Below, in pieces: positions 18,960-26,991 of a stretch of DNA of 64,000 bases. The translations under genes and the position numbers were made by a program. This stretch comes from Streptomyces phaeoluteigriseus (GTDB taxonomy: Bacteria > Actinomycetota > Actinomycetes > Streptomycetales > Streptomycetaceae). The stretch covers positions 87,412 through 151,411 of the forward strand of contig NZ_MPOH02000011.1 of NCBI RefSeq assembly GCF_001896135.2, read 5' to 3'. Numbering within the stretch: the stretch's first letter is position 1; each line of letters starts with the position of its first letter. The notes beneath the pieces were generated by a model that was not told the origin of the DNA, searched no databases, and saw nothing but the letters and a program-made list of their open reading frames with translations.

Positions 18960-19943
18960 TCACGCGCCGTCCGGGTCGGAGCCGGGGGTCAGCACGGGAA
19001 CGGTGTCCGGGGTGCCGTTCGGGGACGGCTCCGCGGAGGCGTCCCACAGCTGGTTGAAGCGCCGGATCAGCGGCTGGACCTCGTCCGCGCGGGCGTTCAC
19101 CGTGGTCGAGGAGTTCACGCTGAGCTGGTCGGCGTGGATCTCGTACGTCAGCGCCCCGTCGAAGACGATCCAGTCGATCATCTTGCCGCGCCGCAGATGG
19201 GCCGGGAGCTGTTCCAGGACCACCACCCGCACCTGGATGCCGATCTGGCGCTGTTCCTCGCAGATCGGGGCGAGCGCCGAGCGCTCCTCGCGTTCCTTGA
19301 CGATGAACAACCGCCGCACGGTGACGCCCCGTTCGAGGATCGCCTCGCGCTGGGCGGTGAGATAGCGGCTCGCGGGTTCGGTGGACCAGAAGCCGTCGTC
19401 GACGACGCTGGTGCTGATGGCGTCGATGCTGCTTCTGGTGCACTTGGTCAGCGTCATCAGCCAGTCGTGGTTCTCGCCGGGCGTCTCGGCGCTGAGGTTG
19501 GTGAGGTCCTCCATCTGCGCGGCGAGGCGGTTGATCTCCTCGTGCGCGAACTCGTGCAGGATGTCGGGCCCCATGGAGACGACCTTGGTGGCGTGCTCGG
19601 CGAGCCGGGGCACCCCGTCGCCGCGCAGCTTCTCCACCTCGTTGAAGAGTTTCGTGGCCTCGCCTATGTCGGCGAAGCGCTTCTCCACGACGTCCTTCAG
19701 TTCGCTGAGCTGGTTCACGAACGACGCCATGAACTGGACGATCAGGACCGTGCCGCCGCACAGCACGGACAGGACCAGCTGCCAGGGTCCTTCCTCCTTC
19801 GGCAGCAGGACGTTGGTGAGTACGTAGACCACTCCGCCCACCACTACGGTGACCAGGAGCTTCAGCGTGAGCTGACGTGCGCTGTCGTTGTCGGACCGCC
19901 GTTGCTGGTCGCTTCGGAAGTACGAGTTCGTCGGTGCGCTCAT
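18960..19943 (-). CDS. Two-TM membrane protein with cytoplasmic PLD-fold-like domain
   Basis: This 327-residue protein is one I cannot name. Two transmembrane segments lie near residues 25-75 (LLVTVVVGGVVYVLTNVLL and LVLSVLCGGTVLIVQFMASF). They are followed by a helical, possibly coiled-coil stretch (ELKDVVEKRFADIGEATKLF). A C-terminal domain from about residue 145 has segments like VRRLFIVKE, IQVRVVVLE and DWIVFDGALTYEI that resemble half of a phospholipase-D fold, but without an HKD motif. It lies directly downstream of the SCO2521-SCO2525 cassette on the same strand, 170 bp away, so it may act with it. Confidence 0.6.
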   Translation of the reverse strand: MSAPTNSYFRSDQQRRSDNDSARQLTLKLLVTVVVGGVVYVLTNVLLPKEEGPWQLVLSVLCGGTVLIVQFMASFVNQLSELKDVVEKRFADIGEATKLFNEVEKLRGDGVPRLAEHATKVVSMGPDILHEFAHEEINRLAAQMEDLTNLSAETPGENHDWLMTLTKCTRSSIDAISTSVVDDGFWSTEPASRYLTAQREAILERGVTVRRLFIVKEREERSALAPICEEQRQIGIQVRVVVLEQLPAHLRRGKMIDWIVFDGALTYEIHADQLSVNSSTTVNARADEVQPLIRRFNQLWDASAEPSPNGTPDTVPVLTPGSDPDGA

Positions 19944-19994
19944 CTCTCTTTCTCCCCCCGTTGGGATCATGCGTCGAGTCGTGCGTCGGATCGT

Positions 19995-20113
19995 GCTCGG
20001 ACGGATGCGGTGCCGGTGGTGCCGTGTCGGGTGGTGCCGTGTCGGGTCCGTGCTGTGTGGTGCCGCGGTGCTGTGTGTGGTCGTGCTGTGTGCCGCCGTG
20101 CTGTGTGCCGCCG
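19995..20113. repeat. GTG-rich short direct repeats
   Basis: The region between the membrane protein start and the SCO2521-like stop holds 15-bp repeats GTGGTGCCGTGTCGG (twice) and GTGCTGTGTGCCGCC (twice), with partial copies between. It looks like replication-slippage sequence. No gene is seen. Confidence 0.55.
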
Positions 20114-21085
20114 TCAGGACGGGGTCAGCGCGTCGCTCCGGGTGAGGAGCTGGACGGCGAGCTGGTCCCGGATGCGCTGGGCCAGGCTCGTCCACTGTCT
20201 GCTGAATCCCGGTGTCTCCTCCAGTTCCTGCCACAGGGTGTTCAGGGTGCGGTCGACGCGGGCCTGCGGCATCCACAGGTGCAGCAGGTGGTCGACGAGC
20301 GGGCGCAGCACCTTGAGTGCGGCGCGGCCGTCGTCGGAGCCCAGCCGCAGGCCGTCGAGTTTGTCGGCGACGGTGGTGAGCAGCCAGTCGTGCAGGGCGA
20401 GGTCCTCGCAGAGCGCGGCCGCCGCGGCGGGTGAGGTCCCTCGGGGCAGCCGCAGTTCGACGACCCGTCGGCCGTCGTCGGCGACGGTGAAGTGCGGGGC
20501 GGCCGGCTCACCCTCGGCGGCCGGTGAGGCGGCCCAGCGCAGGCTGGTGTCGGTGGTGGTGAGCGGGGTGTCGTAGTCGAGCAGCCGGTGCTGGCGGGAG
20601 ATCCGGGCGAGGAGGCTCTCGGCGACCGAGCCGACGTCCAGCTCGTCCGGCTGCTGTCCCGCCAGGAAGCCCTTGAGGACGGCCTGTGGGGCGAGTCTGC
20701 CGACGGGGACGAGGACGCCGGGGCGGACCAGGTAGTAGCCCCAGGGCTGCCGCCGGTCGGGGCCGTCGGCGGGAGCCGAGAAGTGGGCGGTGGCCTGGAG
20801 CACCCTTCCTTCGACGAGGGCGGCGCGGGCGGTCACGGTGCCGACGGCACGGATCTTGGCGCCGCCCGCGGTGGGCAGCCGGCAGTCGACGCCCGTGAGG
20901 ACGTCCGGGGAGACGGCGTGCCGGTTGGGGCGCCGGGAGAGCCGGACGCGTTCGTCGGCGCGCAGCCGCAGCAGCCGTTCGGCGACCTGCTCGTCGACCG
21001 CGTCCCGGGTGGGTAACAGGCAGGTGCGGACCTCCCCGCAGGCGAGGACCGTCTCCGCTTCGCCGGACTCCTTCGGGCCGCTCAT
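20114..21085 (-). CDS. SCO2521 family protein
   Basis: This is a 323-residue protein of unknown function, last gene of the conserved five-gene cassette. It begins MSGPKESGEAETVLACGEVRTC. A beta-rich N-terminal half contains RAVGTVTARAALVEGRV, then YYLVRPGVLVPVGRL. The C-terminal half is helical (LALHDWLLTTVADKLDGLRL). It has no signal peptide or transmembrane segment and no recognisable catalytic motif. The start ATG 21085 is one base away from the SCO2522-like stop, indicating coupled translation. The family assignment rests on gene order and my memory of these Streptomyces families. Confidence 0.7.
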   Translation of the reverse strand: MSGPKESGEAETVLACGEVRTCLLPTRDAVDEQVAERLLRLRADERVRLSRRPNRHAVSPDVLTGVDCRLPTAGGAKIRAVGTVTARAALVEGRVLQATAHFSAPADGPDRRQPWGYYLVRPGVLVPVGRLAPQAVLKGFLAGQQPDELDVGSVAESLLARISRQHRLLDYDTPLTTTDTSLRWAASPAAEGEPAAPHFTVADDGRRVVELRLPRGTSPAAAAALCEDLALHDWLLTTVADKLDGLRLGSDDGRAALKVLRPLVDHLLHLWMPQARVDRTLNTLWQELEETPGFSRQWTSLAQRIRDQLAVQLLTRSDALTPS

Positions 21086-21086
21086 G

Positions 21087-22072
21087 TCACAGCCCCGGCG
21101 GGAAGACGTAGGAGGTGCGGTCGACGACGGCCGTGGGGACGGGCAGGCCCTCGGCTGCGGACCGCTCGGCGACCTGTCGTAACGCCTCGGACTCGACGTG
21201 GACCTGGTCGAGGACGACGCGCACGGCGTGTTCGACGGGCAGGAAGCGGGCCGGGAGGACGCTGCACGTGGCGTACGCGGTGAAGGGCGTGGCGAGCGGG
21301 TTGAGGCGCACCACGGGCGGCAGGGCGTCCCACTCGGCGGGGAACTCCTCGGCGTCCCAGGGGGTCGGGGTGAGCACGGCCTGGCCGTCGTGGCGCAGCA
21401 GGCCGAGCCGGACCAGCTGCCAGACGGAGGCGAGGAAGGCGCAGGACCAGAGGCGTTCGTCCTCGGGTCCGCTCCACAGTTCGACGTCGACGAAGACGGA
21501 GTGGCCGCGGGCGCCGGTCTCGCTGGGCGGTGCCCAGACGGCGCCGGTGGCGTCCAGGGCGGCGGAGGTGCGGTGGGAGGGCGTGCGCCGGCCGTTGGTG
21601 AGCCAGCCGGTGCGGCTGACGGGCGGGCGGAAGCCACTGCTGCCGGGCGGCGGGGATTCCACCAGCCGGTGCAGGACGCCTCGGCGAGTTCGGTCCGGTC
21701 GCGGTGGCCGGGTTCGGCGACGGCGCAGCCGGACTCGCGGGCCAGGTAGTCGATGCTGAGGCCGGCCTCGGCGGCGGCCTCCAGCAGGGGCGGTATGAGT
21801 TCGGCGGGGGTGGACAGCCGGCTGAAGTAGTCGTCGATGAGGAAGCAGGTGCTGATCCGGGGCCGTTTGCCGGCCGGCAGCGGGCCCACGGCGGCGCGGG
21901 CGGCGTCCACCCAGGGCCGTACGGCGGCGAAGTGGCGGCGCAGCCGGGCGGGGCCTTCGGCGAAGTCCTCCATGTACAAGTGGCCGAGTTCCAGGGAGAG
22001 ATGGGAGAACGGCACGGATTCGGTGCGCGGCTGAGCGCTGGTCTCCCGGAAGACGGTTCCCGGCCCGCTCAC
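21087..22072 (-). CDS. SCO2522 family protein (one frameshift as sequenced)
   Basis: This is a cytosolic protein of unknown function, about 328 residues after repair. It begins VSGPGTVFRETSAQPRTES and contains FSHLSLELGHLYMEDFAEG, then ISTCFLIDDYFSRLSTPAEL. Past a missing base near 21680 it continues LVESPPPGSSGFRPPVSR and ends VVDRTSYVFPPGL. The DDYF motif and the C-terminal FVDVELWSG segment look conserved, but I know of no assigned activity. The GTG start at 22072 overlaps the stop of the P-loop gene (GTGA). Confidence 0.65.
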
Positions 22073-22989
22073 AGTTGCCCCCAGTGCTTGTCCTCGGTCA
22101 GGCGCTGGGCGAGTTCGCCCATCTTCTGCCAGGTCTCCACATTGGCGATCCGCCGGTCGTGCACGTCTTCGTCGGTGATGAGCCTCTCCTGCCACTGGAG
22201 AACGGGCTCCAGCGGAATGGACGACAGGACGCGTGACTTGCCGATGCCGCGGCCGGCCGCGATTTCCTCGAGCTGGGTGTCGCACTGCCGCATCCACGCG
22301 TACTGCGCGGCCGAGACCTGCGACCACATCGGGGAGTCGAGATCGGGTACGGCGGCCCGGACGAACCGGATCGAGGCGGAAAGCGCGTCGGTGTCGTGGC
22401 CCATGGCGACACCGGCCTGCACAATGCCCTGTTTTCCGTACACGAGTTCGGCGGCGGCCATGACGTGCTGACGGGTCCAGCGGTGATAGACGAGCCAGCG
22501 CGTTTTCAGGCGGCCGAGTCCGCCGCGGGGTGAGGTGGCGGCGAGGGCGAGGTCCATCGCATAACTGCGTCCGGCGCTCAAGTCCACGATGATGACGTCG
22601 AATTCGCGTTTCAGGCGCAGGACGAGATCGACGCAGCGGTGCAGGTTCTCCTCGTCGGTGACGAATTCGCCGCCGGTGCGGTCGCCGGGCAGCAGGACGA
22701 GCCGTCCCGAGCCGCCGGGCCGGCTGCGCAGCACGGGGTGTTCGGTGCGCGACCAGACGTCGACGCGCAGGGGTTCGCCGGTCTTGCCCTTGAGGTAGGA
22801 GTGCAGGCCGCGTCCCTCGGCCTCGGAGAGGACGTCGGGCAGGTCGAAGACGGCGGCCGCGGTGGGCGAGCCGAAGTCGAAGTCCAGGTAGCAGACGTCG
22901 TCCCCGTCCAGCGCGCGGTGGTAGGCGAGGTTGGCGCTGGTCACGGACCGGCCGGTGCCCCCCTTGTCGGAGGCGGCGAACACGAGCAC
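22069..22989 (-). CDS. SCO2523 family variant P-loop (ParA/MinD-like) protein
   Basis: This is a 306-residue SIMIBI-class ATPase-like protein. The N-terminal deviant Walker A reads SDKGGTGRSVTSANLAYH, where the usual GKT/GKS lysine is arginine. The signature lysine before GG is kept. Later come CYLDFDFGSPTAAA (switch-like) and VIIVDLSAGRSYAMDLAL (Walker B and switch II position). Unlike chromosomal ParA proteins it has no partner parB nearby. It overlaps the SCO2522-like gene by four bases and follows the SCO2524-like gene after three bases. The arginine substitution makes nucleotide hydrolysis uncertain. Confidence 0.75.
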   Translation of the reverse strand: MLVFAASDKGGTGRSVTSANLAYHRALDGDDVCYLDFDFGSPTAAAVFDLPDVLSEAEGRGLHSYLKGKTGEPLRVDVWSRTEHPVLRSRPGGSGRLVLLPGDRTGGEFVTDEENLHRCVDLVLRLKREFDVIIVDLSAGRSYAMDLALAATSPRGGLGRLKTRWLVYHRWTRQHVMAAAELVYGKQGIVQAGVAMGHDTDALSASIRFVRAAVPDLDSPMWSQVSAAQYAWMRQCDTQLEEIAAGRGIGKSRVLSSIPLEPVLQWQERLITDEDVHDRRIANVETWQKMGELAQRLTEDKHWGQL

Positions 22990-22992
22990 GTC

Positions 22993-24861
22993 TCAGACCC
23001 CCCGGTAGTCGGAGCCGCCGCGGGCCCGGGAGAGGGAGTCCAGCCGGCTGAGCACGCCGAGGGCGAGTGCGTAGGCGGTGCCGGGTTGTTCGTCGACGAG
23101 CAGGCGGGCCCGGCGCAGGTCGGCCTCGATGCCCTTGACCTCCTCGCCCTGGGGGCTCTTGGCGGTGGGCGCGGGCTGGCCCATCTGCTCCTTGCCGAAG
23201 AGGTGGGCCGCCTCGCTGATCAACGCCCTTGCCAGCAGCGAGAGTTCGGCGCTGCGGATGGGCGGCTGGTCGTAGAGGGCGTGCGCGGCGACCATGCACT
23301 CGGTGACGCGCTCGGTCATGCTCCAGGACACCGGGCCCTGCCGTTCCGGGGACTCCGGGTAGACGGCGTGCACGTTGTCCCAGAGACCGACGCCCGGTCC
23401 GTCGCTGATGCGGCGCTGCCAGAGGTGGTCGAGGATGTCCTCGGCCAGCCGCAGCAGCCGGTCCTGGGAGGCGATGTTCCGGGACAGTGAGCAGAGTTGG
23501 ATGGTCCGCTTGAGCAGTTGGGCGGAGAAGTCGGTCATCGTCCACTTCATGGGCGGACCGAGGGCCTCGCTGCCCAGCAGGGGCAGGGTGACACCGGGGT
23601 TGTGCAGGCCGACCGCGGGGTCGTCGCGGGTCATTCCGCTGGTGATCCGGCCGCGTTCGGCGAGGCGCTCCATGACGGCGACGGTGCGGGTGAGGTCGTC
23701 GTCGGTGGCGCGGCGGCGGACCAGGTCGTGGACGAGGATGGAGGCGACGGAGAGGGAGAAGTACTCCGACTCCAGTTGCTGGAGGGTGGTGCGCCAGGGG
23801 ATCTCCTCCAGCGGCCAGGTGCCTTCGCCGAAGCGCGCGATGGCCGACCAGTACTGCTGGGTGATCTCCCAGCGCAGCCGCAGGGCGTCGGCGAGTTTCT
23901 GCTGTTCGGCGGTGAGCAGGCCGAGGACGAGGGTGCGCTCGGAGAACAGGTCGGGGATGCCGTCGAGGGCGACGACGGTGAAGTACAGGTAGGGCGTGGG
24001 GTGGGCGACGCCGGCGGGCTGTTTGCCGATGGCCTCGCCCGTCTGCGGTTCCACCTCGACCTCGGGGGCGCCTTTCACCAGGCTCCATGCCCAGCCGCAC
24101 TCGAAGAGGCGGTTCTCGTTGCGCAGGTCGTCGGTGACGTCGGTGTCGAGACCGAGGGTGACGCTCTCGCTGATGACGGCGCGCAGGGCCTTGAAGCGCT
24201 CCTGGAAGCGCTGGAGGACCTGGCGTTCGGAGAGCCGGCCCTGGCCGAGCAGCCGGGTGAGGGACTGCCCCTGGTCGGAGGAGACGTCGACGACGTTGAC
24301 GGTGAAGGAGCGCAGCAGGCTCACCATGGCGGCGGTCAGCCGGGCGCTGGTGGCGTCCCAGAGCCGGTCGATCTGCTTGATCGTGCTCGCGCGCTGGGTC
24401 TTGCCCCGGTAGACCTTGAGGAAGCCGAGGGTGGCCAGGCAGAGGGTGACGGACATGGAGAAGCTGTCGACCACCCCGAGGTCCCGCTGCTCCTTGGAGA
24501 GTTCCTGCTTCGGGTTCTCGGCGGCGAAGTAGGTGCCGCCGGAGAAGGTCGGGCTCTCCTCGCCGCGGTGCTTCTCCATGAAGTCGGCGAGGACCTTGAC
24601 CAGGTTCCCGGGGATCTCGCTGGAGTCGCCCGCGGTGCGCAGCGACCGTTCCACGTCCCGCTGGGTGGTGTCGGGGTCGTCGAGGCGGAACGCGGTGATC
24701 TCGGTGGCCGGGTACAGCATGCAGAGCAGTCGCTCGGCGTCGGCGACGCTGCTCAGGCCGCCCGCATCCCCCCAGTCCCATTCACCGTCGTCGAAGGAAT
24801 GGCGGGCGACGGCCTGCCACACTTCGAGCAGATTCTGTCTCGGCTTGATCTGCATGCCCAT
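22993..24861 (-). CDS. SCO2524 family protein
   Basis: This is a large helical cytosolic protein of 622 residues with no recognised catalytic motif. It begins MGMQIKPRQNLLEVWQAVARHSFDDGEWDWGD and is rich in Leu, Arg and Glu throughout. A central segment (TPYLYFTVVALDGIPDLFSERTLV) is followed by repeated helical stretches. No signal peptide or transmembrane segment is evident, though one moderately hydrophobic stretch near residues 130-150 (FSMSVTLCLATLGFLKVY) could pack in a helical bundle. Alternative start ATG 24855 is possible. It is the second gene of the cassette; a scaffold role is a guess. Confidence 0.7.
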   Translation of the reverse strand: MGMQIKPRQNLLEVWQAVARHSFDDGEWDWGDAGGLSSVADAERLLCMLYPATEITAFRLDDPDTTQRDVERSLRTAGDSSEIPGNLVKVLADFMEKHRGEESPTFSGGTYFAAENPKQELSKEQRDLGVVDSFSMSVTLCLATLGFLKVYRGKTQRASTIKQIDRLWDATSARLTAAMVSLLRSFTVNVVDVSSDQGQSLTRLLGQGRLSERQVLQRFQERFKALRAVISESVTLGLDTDVTDDLRNENRLFECGWAWSLVKGAPEVEVEPQTGEAIGKQPAGVAHPTPYLYFTVVALDGIPDLFSERTLVLGLLTAEQQKLADALRLRWEITQQYWSAIARFGEGTWPLEEIPWRTTLQQLESEYFSLSVASILVHDLVRRRATDDDLTRTVAVMERLAERGRITSGMTRDDPAVGLHNPGVTLPLLGSEALGPPMKWTMTDFSAQLLKRTIQLCSLSRNIASQDRLLRLAEDILDHLWQRRISDGPGVGLWDNVHAVYPESPERQGPVSWSMTERVTECMVAAHALYDQPPIRSAELSLLARALISEAAHLFGKEQMGQPAPTAKSPQGEEVKGIEADLRRARLLVDEQPGTAYALALGVLSRLDSLSRARGGSDYRGV

Positions 24862-24925
24862 TCCCCTCGCACAGGCCGGTCACCACGCAATCCCACCTGT
24901 TACCCCCTGGTGGAACACTGGGACG

Positions 24926-25723
24926 TCACCTTTTCCGTCGCCGGCCGCAGGCCAGAATCATTCCGGTGTATCCGTGGCGCACCAATTGCTTCGGGTTGTC
25001 CAGGCAGACGACCTTCATGCCCGCTTCGGCATAAGGCTCGAGCACGGTGCGCACTTCCTCGTCGTCGATATCGCGGGCGGGGAACTCCTGCGCGCCCACG
25101 CTGTACCCCTCGGAATGTTCCATGAATGCGGCGGCGAAAGGCGCGCCGGGCTTCAGGGCATTCATGAAGCAGCCCACGCCCTGCCGGAATTCCTCCAGCG
25201 AGGTCGTGATGGATTCCGCGACGAAGAACATCGTACCGATGTCCCAGGCGGGCTTTTTTCCGCAGAGGTCGAAAAGACTTCCCGGCAGGGGTTCCCGGAC
25301 GACTTCCCCGAAGCGCGCCCTGGGGTCGGCGCCCAGCCCGGTGTAGGCCGCCGCCTTGCCGCGCGCGCCGCTCTTGAGCACCTCCCAGAACTGGTCCCAG
25401 TTGGCGTCGTAGCCCGAGAGCTGACCGCGGAGGTATTCGAGGTTCTGCTCGGACCGCTCGAGGAGCGTGATCCGGCCACACCAGGGGAGCATCGCCAGGG
25501 CCGGATAGAGATTGGGCCCCGCGCCCACGTCGATACCGGAGCCGCCACGACCGCCGTGCTTCGCGAAATGATCACTGAAGTGATCTCGCACCCGGGTGAG
25601 GATCGCCCTGTCCACGGGCTGGATCTCAAGGTAATTGCGCTTGATGTACTCGTCGGGATCGAAGGCGTCCCAGGGCACATCGGCATTCAGCTTTTCGGCG
25701 GTGGTGGGCGATCCCGAGGTCAT
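24926..25723 (-). CDS. SCO2525 family SAM-dependent methyltransferase (NNMT/PNMT-like)
   Basis: This is a 265-residue methyltransferase and the first gene of the cassette. SAM motif I reads SGIDVGAGPNLYPALAMLPW, followed by ITLLERSEQNLEYL (motif post I), DIGTMFFVAESITTSLEEF (motif II-like) and LKPGAPFAAAFMEHSEGY (motif III-like). The spacing and the early YIKRNYLEI segment are those of nicotinamide/phenylethanolamine N-methyltransferases. The substrate is unknown; a small amine or a peptide modified by the cassette is possible. It is 64 bp upstream of the SCO2524-like gene, so probably one operon. The start is ATG 25723. Confidence 0.8.
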   Translation of the reverse strand: MTSGSPTTAEKLNADVPWDAFDPDEYIKRNYLEIQPVDRAILTRVRDHFSDHFAKHGGRGGSGIDVGAGPNLYPALAMLPWCGRITLLERSEQNLEYLRGQLSGYDANWDQFWEVLKSGARGKAAAYTGLGADPRARFGEVVREPLPGSLFDLCGKKPAWDIGTMFFVAESITTSLEEFRQGVGCFMNALKPGAPFAAAFMEHSEGYSVGAQEFPARDIDDEEVRTVLEPYAEAGMKVVCLDNPKQLVRHGYTGMILACGRRRKR

Positions 25724-25887
25724 TGGTTCAGCCTAGCAGGGCGACGAGGTCTTGAAGGAGTGGATGCATCACGCAATGATGGACCGCCAGGTATGCATAT
25801 CGGACAAGAGCGAACACGCGCGCCATTCACTTTGCCGATCCCTCTCGGTCCATCCCGATCACTCTCGATCCTTCACAAGGGGACCGT

Positions 25888-26415
25888 ATGACTCCTCTTC
25901 CCCGAGTTCCCCGAGATCGTTCCCGGTCGGTCGCCGGTTCGACAGGGGGCCAGGTGTCCCAGGAAACGCGATTACGGATCAGAGCGGCCACCGAGGAGGA
26001 TCTCCCCCATATCGTCAGGCTCGACGAGGAGGCCTTCCCGACGGCCCCGTACCCCTACTTCGTGCTGCGCCAACTCCTGGCCTCGTTCCCGGACTTCGTG
26101 TTCGTCGTGGACCTGGGCCAGGACCTGGGCGGATACGTGCTCTCGACGCCGCCGAACGCGGCGCGGAGCTGGATCCTCAGCCTCGGCATCTCCCCGCCGC
26201 TGCAACGGCAGGGGCTCGGACGGCAGTTGATGACGAGGATCCTCGGACACCTCCACGGCCAGGGCGTGCGCTCCGTCACCCTCTCGGTGGAACCGGGCAA
26301 CGACACGGCGATCGCGCTGTACCGGTCCCTGGGCTTCGCCGCTGACCCCGGCGGCCCGCGCCCGGACTACTTCGGCCCGGGCGCCGACCGCCTCCTCATG
26401 ACGCTCACCCTGTGA
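25888..26415 (+). CDS. GNAT family N-acetyltransferase
   Basis: This is an acetyl-CoA-dependent N-acetyltransferase of up to 175 residues, RimI-like in shape. The domain starts at TRLRIRAATEEDLPHIVRLD, and the acetyl-CoA loop is RQGLGRQLMTRIL. The last strand is IALYRSLGFAAD, with the usual Tyr. The domain begins about 25 residues in, so GTG 25954 (VSQETRLRIRA) may be the true start rather than ATG 25888. The 3' end overlaps the convergent phosphatase gene by 11 bp. The substrate is unknown. Confidence 0.85.
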   Translation: MTPLPRVPRDRSRSVAGSTGGQVSQETRLRIRAATEEDLPHIVRLDEEAFPTAPYPYFVLRQLLASFPDFVFVVDLGQDLGGYVLSTPPNAARSWILSLGISPPLQRQGLGRQLMTRILGHLHGQGVRSVTLSVEPGNDTAIALYRSLGFAADPGGPRPDYFGPGADRLLMTLTL

Positions 26416-26911
26416 GCGCCTCGAACCGCCGCACATAGCGACGCTGCCAAGGCGTCTCCACGGCGTGCCGGTCGTAGTTCCGGCGCACGAACTCCACGGC
26501 CCCGGCGGCCGGTACGCCGTCCAGCACCGCCAGACACGCCAGCGCCGTACCCGTACGGCCGCGCCCGCCGCCGCAGGCGACCTCCAGCCTGCCGTCGACC
26601 GCCCGCCGCCACGCCTCGGTGAGCGCCGTACGGGCGTCGGCGCGGTCCGCGGGCAGCCGGAAGTCGGGCCAGCGGATCCAGCGCGCCTCCCACGGCACCG
26701 CCGGGGGCTCGCCGCCGAGCAGATAGAGCCCGTACGTCGGGTGCGGCGCCGCCGGATCGAGGGGGCGGCGCAGTCCGCGGCCGCGCACCAGCCGCCCGGA
26801 CGGCAGCCGCAGCACGCCGGGCAGCTCCACCGGCCAGGTCTCCCGCCACGTCTCCACTGATCCAGTCTCCTGCCGCGTCTCCACGGACCCAGTCTCCCGC
26901 CGCGTCTCCAC
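26405..26911 (-). CDS. Protein tyrosine phosphatase-like protein
   Basis: This is a small phosphatase of up to 168 residues. The catalytic P-loop CGGGRGRTG (C-x5-R) is near residue 120, and the upstream RWPDF provides the acid/base aspartate on a WPD-type loop. The shape fits the bacterial dual-specificity / protein-tyrosine phosphatase group. The start is unclear. Three in-frame GTG codons, 26911, 26884 and 26857, each sit in a 27-bp direct repeat that encodes VETRxETGS. Conserved sequence begins only at WPVELPGVLRLPSG, so GTG 26857 is possible. Confidence 0.75.
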   Translation of the reverse strand: METRRETGSVETRQETGSVETWRETWPVELPGVLRLPSGRLVRGRGLRRPLDPAAPHPTYGLYLLGGEPPAVPWEARWIRWPDFRLPADRADARTALTEAWRRAVDGRLEVACGGGRGRTGTALACLAVLDGVPAAGAVEFVRRNYDRHAVETPWQRRYVRRFEALTG

Positions 26912-26918
26912 GGACCCA
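26836..26918. repeat. 27-bp tandem repeat at the phosphatase start
   Basis: Two full units (26851-26877 and 26878-26904) and partial units on each side are in frame with the phosphatase gene. Each unit carries one GTG and a GGGAG-like ribosome site, so copy number would alter the number of start signals and the length of the N-terminus. Confidence 0.7.
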
Positions 26919-26991
26919 TTCGAACCCGGCCCCGCCCGTCCGGGCAACCGGTTCGGCCCGGCCCCCGGCCCGGAGGCGAGGTGCGCGGCGC

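Noticed and set aside
20114..24781. A single minus-strand frame of about 1,550 codons through the SCO2521-SCO2524 genes
   Set aside because: Only parts of it (the SCO2521-like gene and the first part of the SCO2522-like gene) are real coding frame. Over the P-loop and SCO2524-like genes it is out of frame and Arg/Pro-rich.
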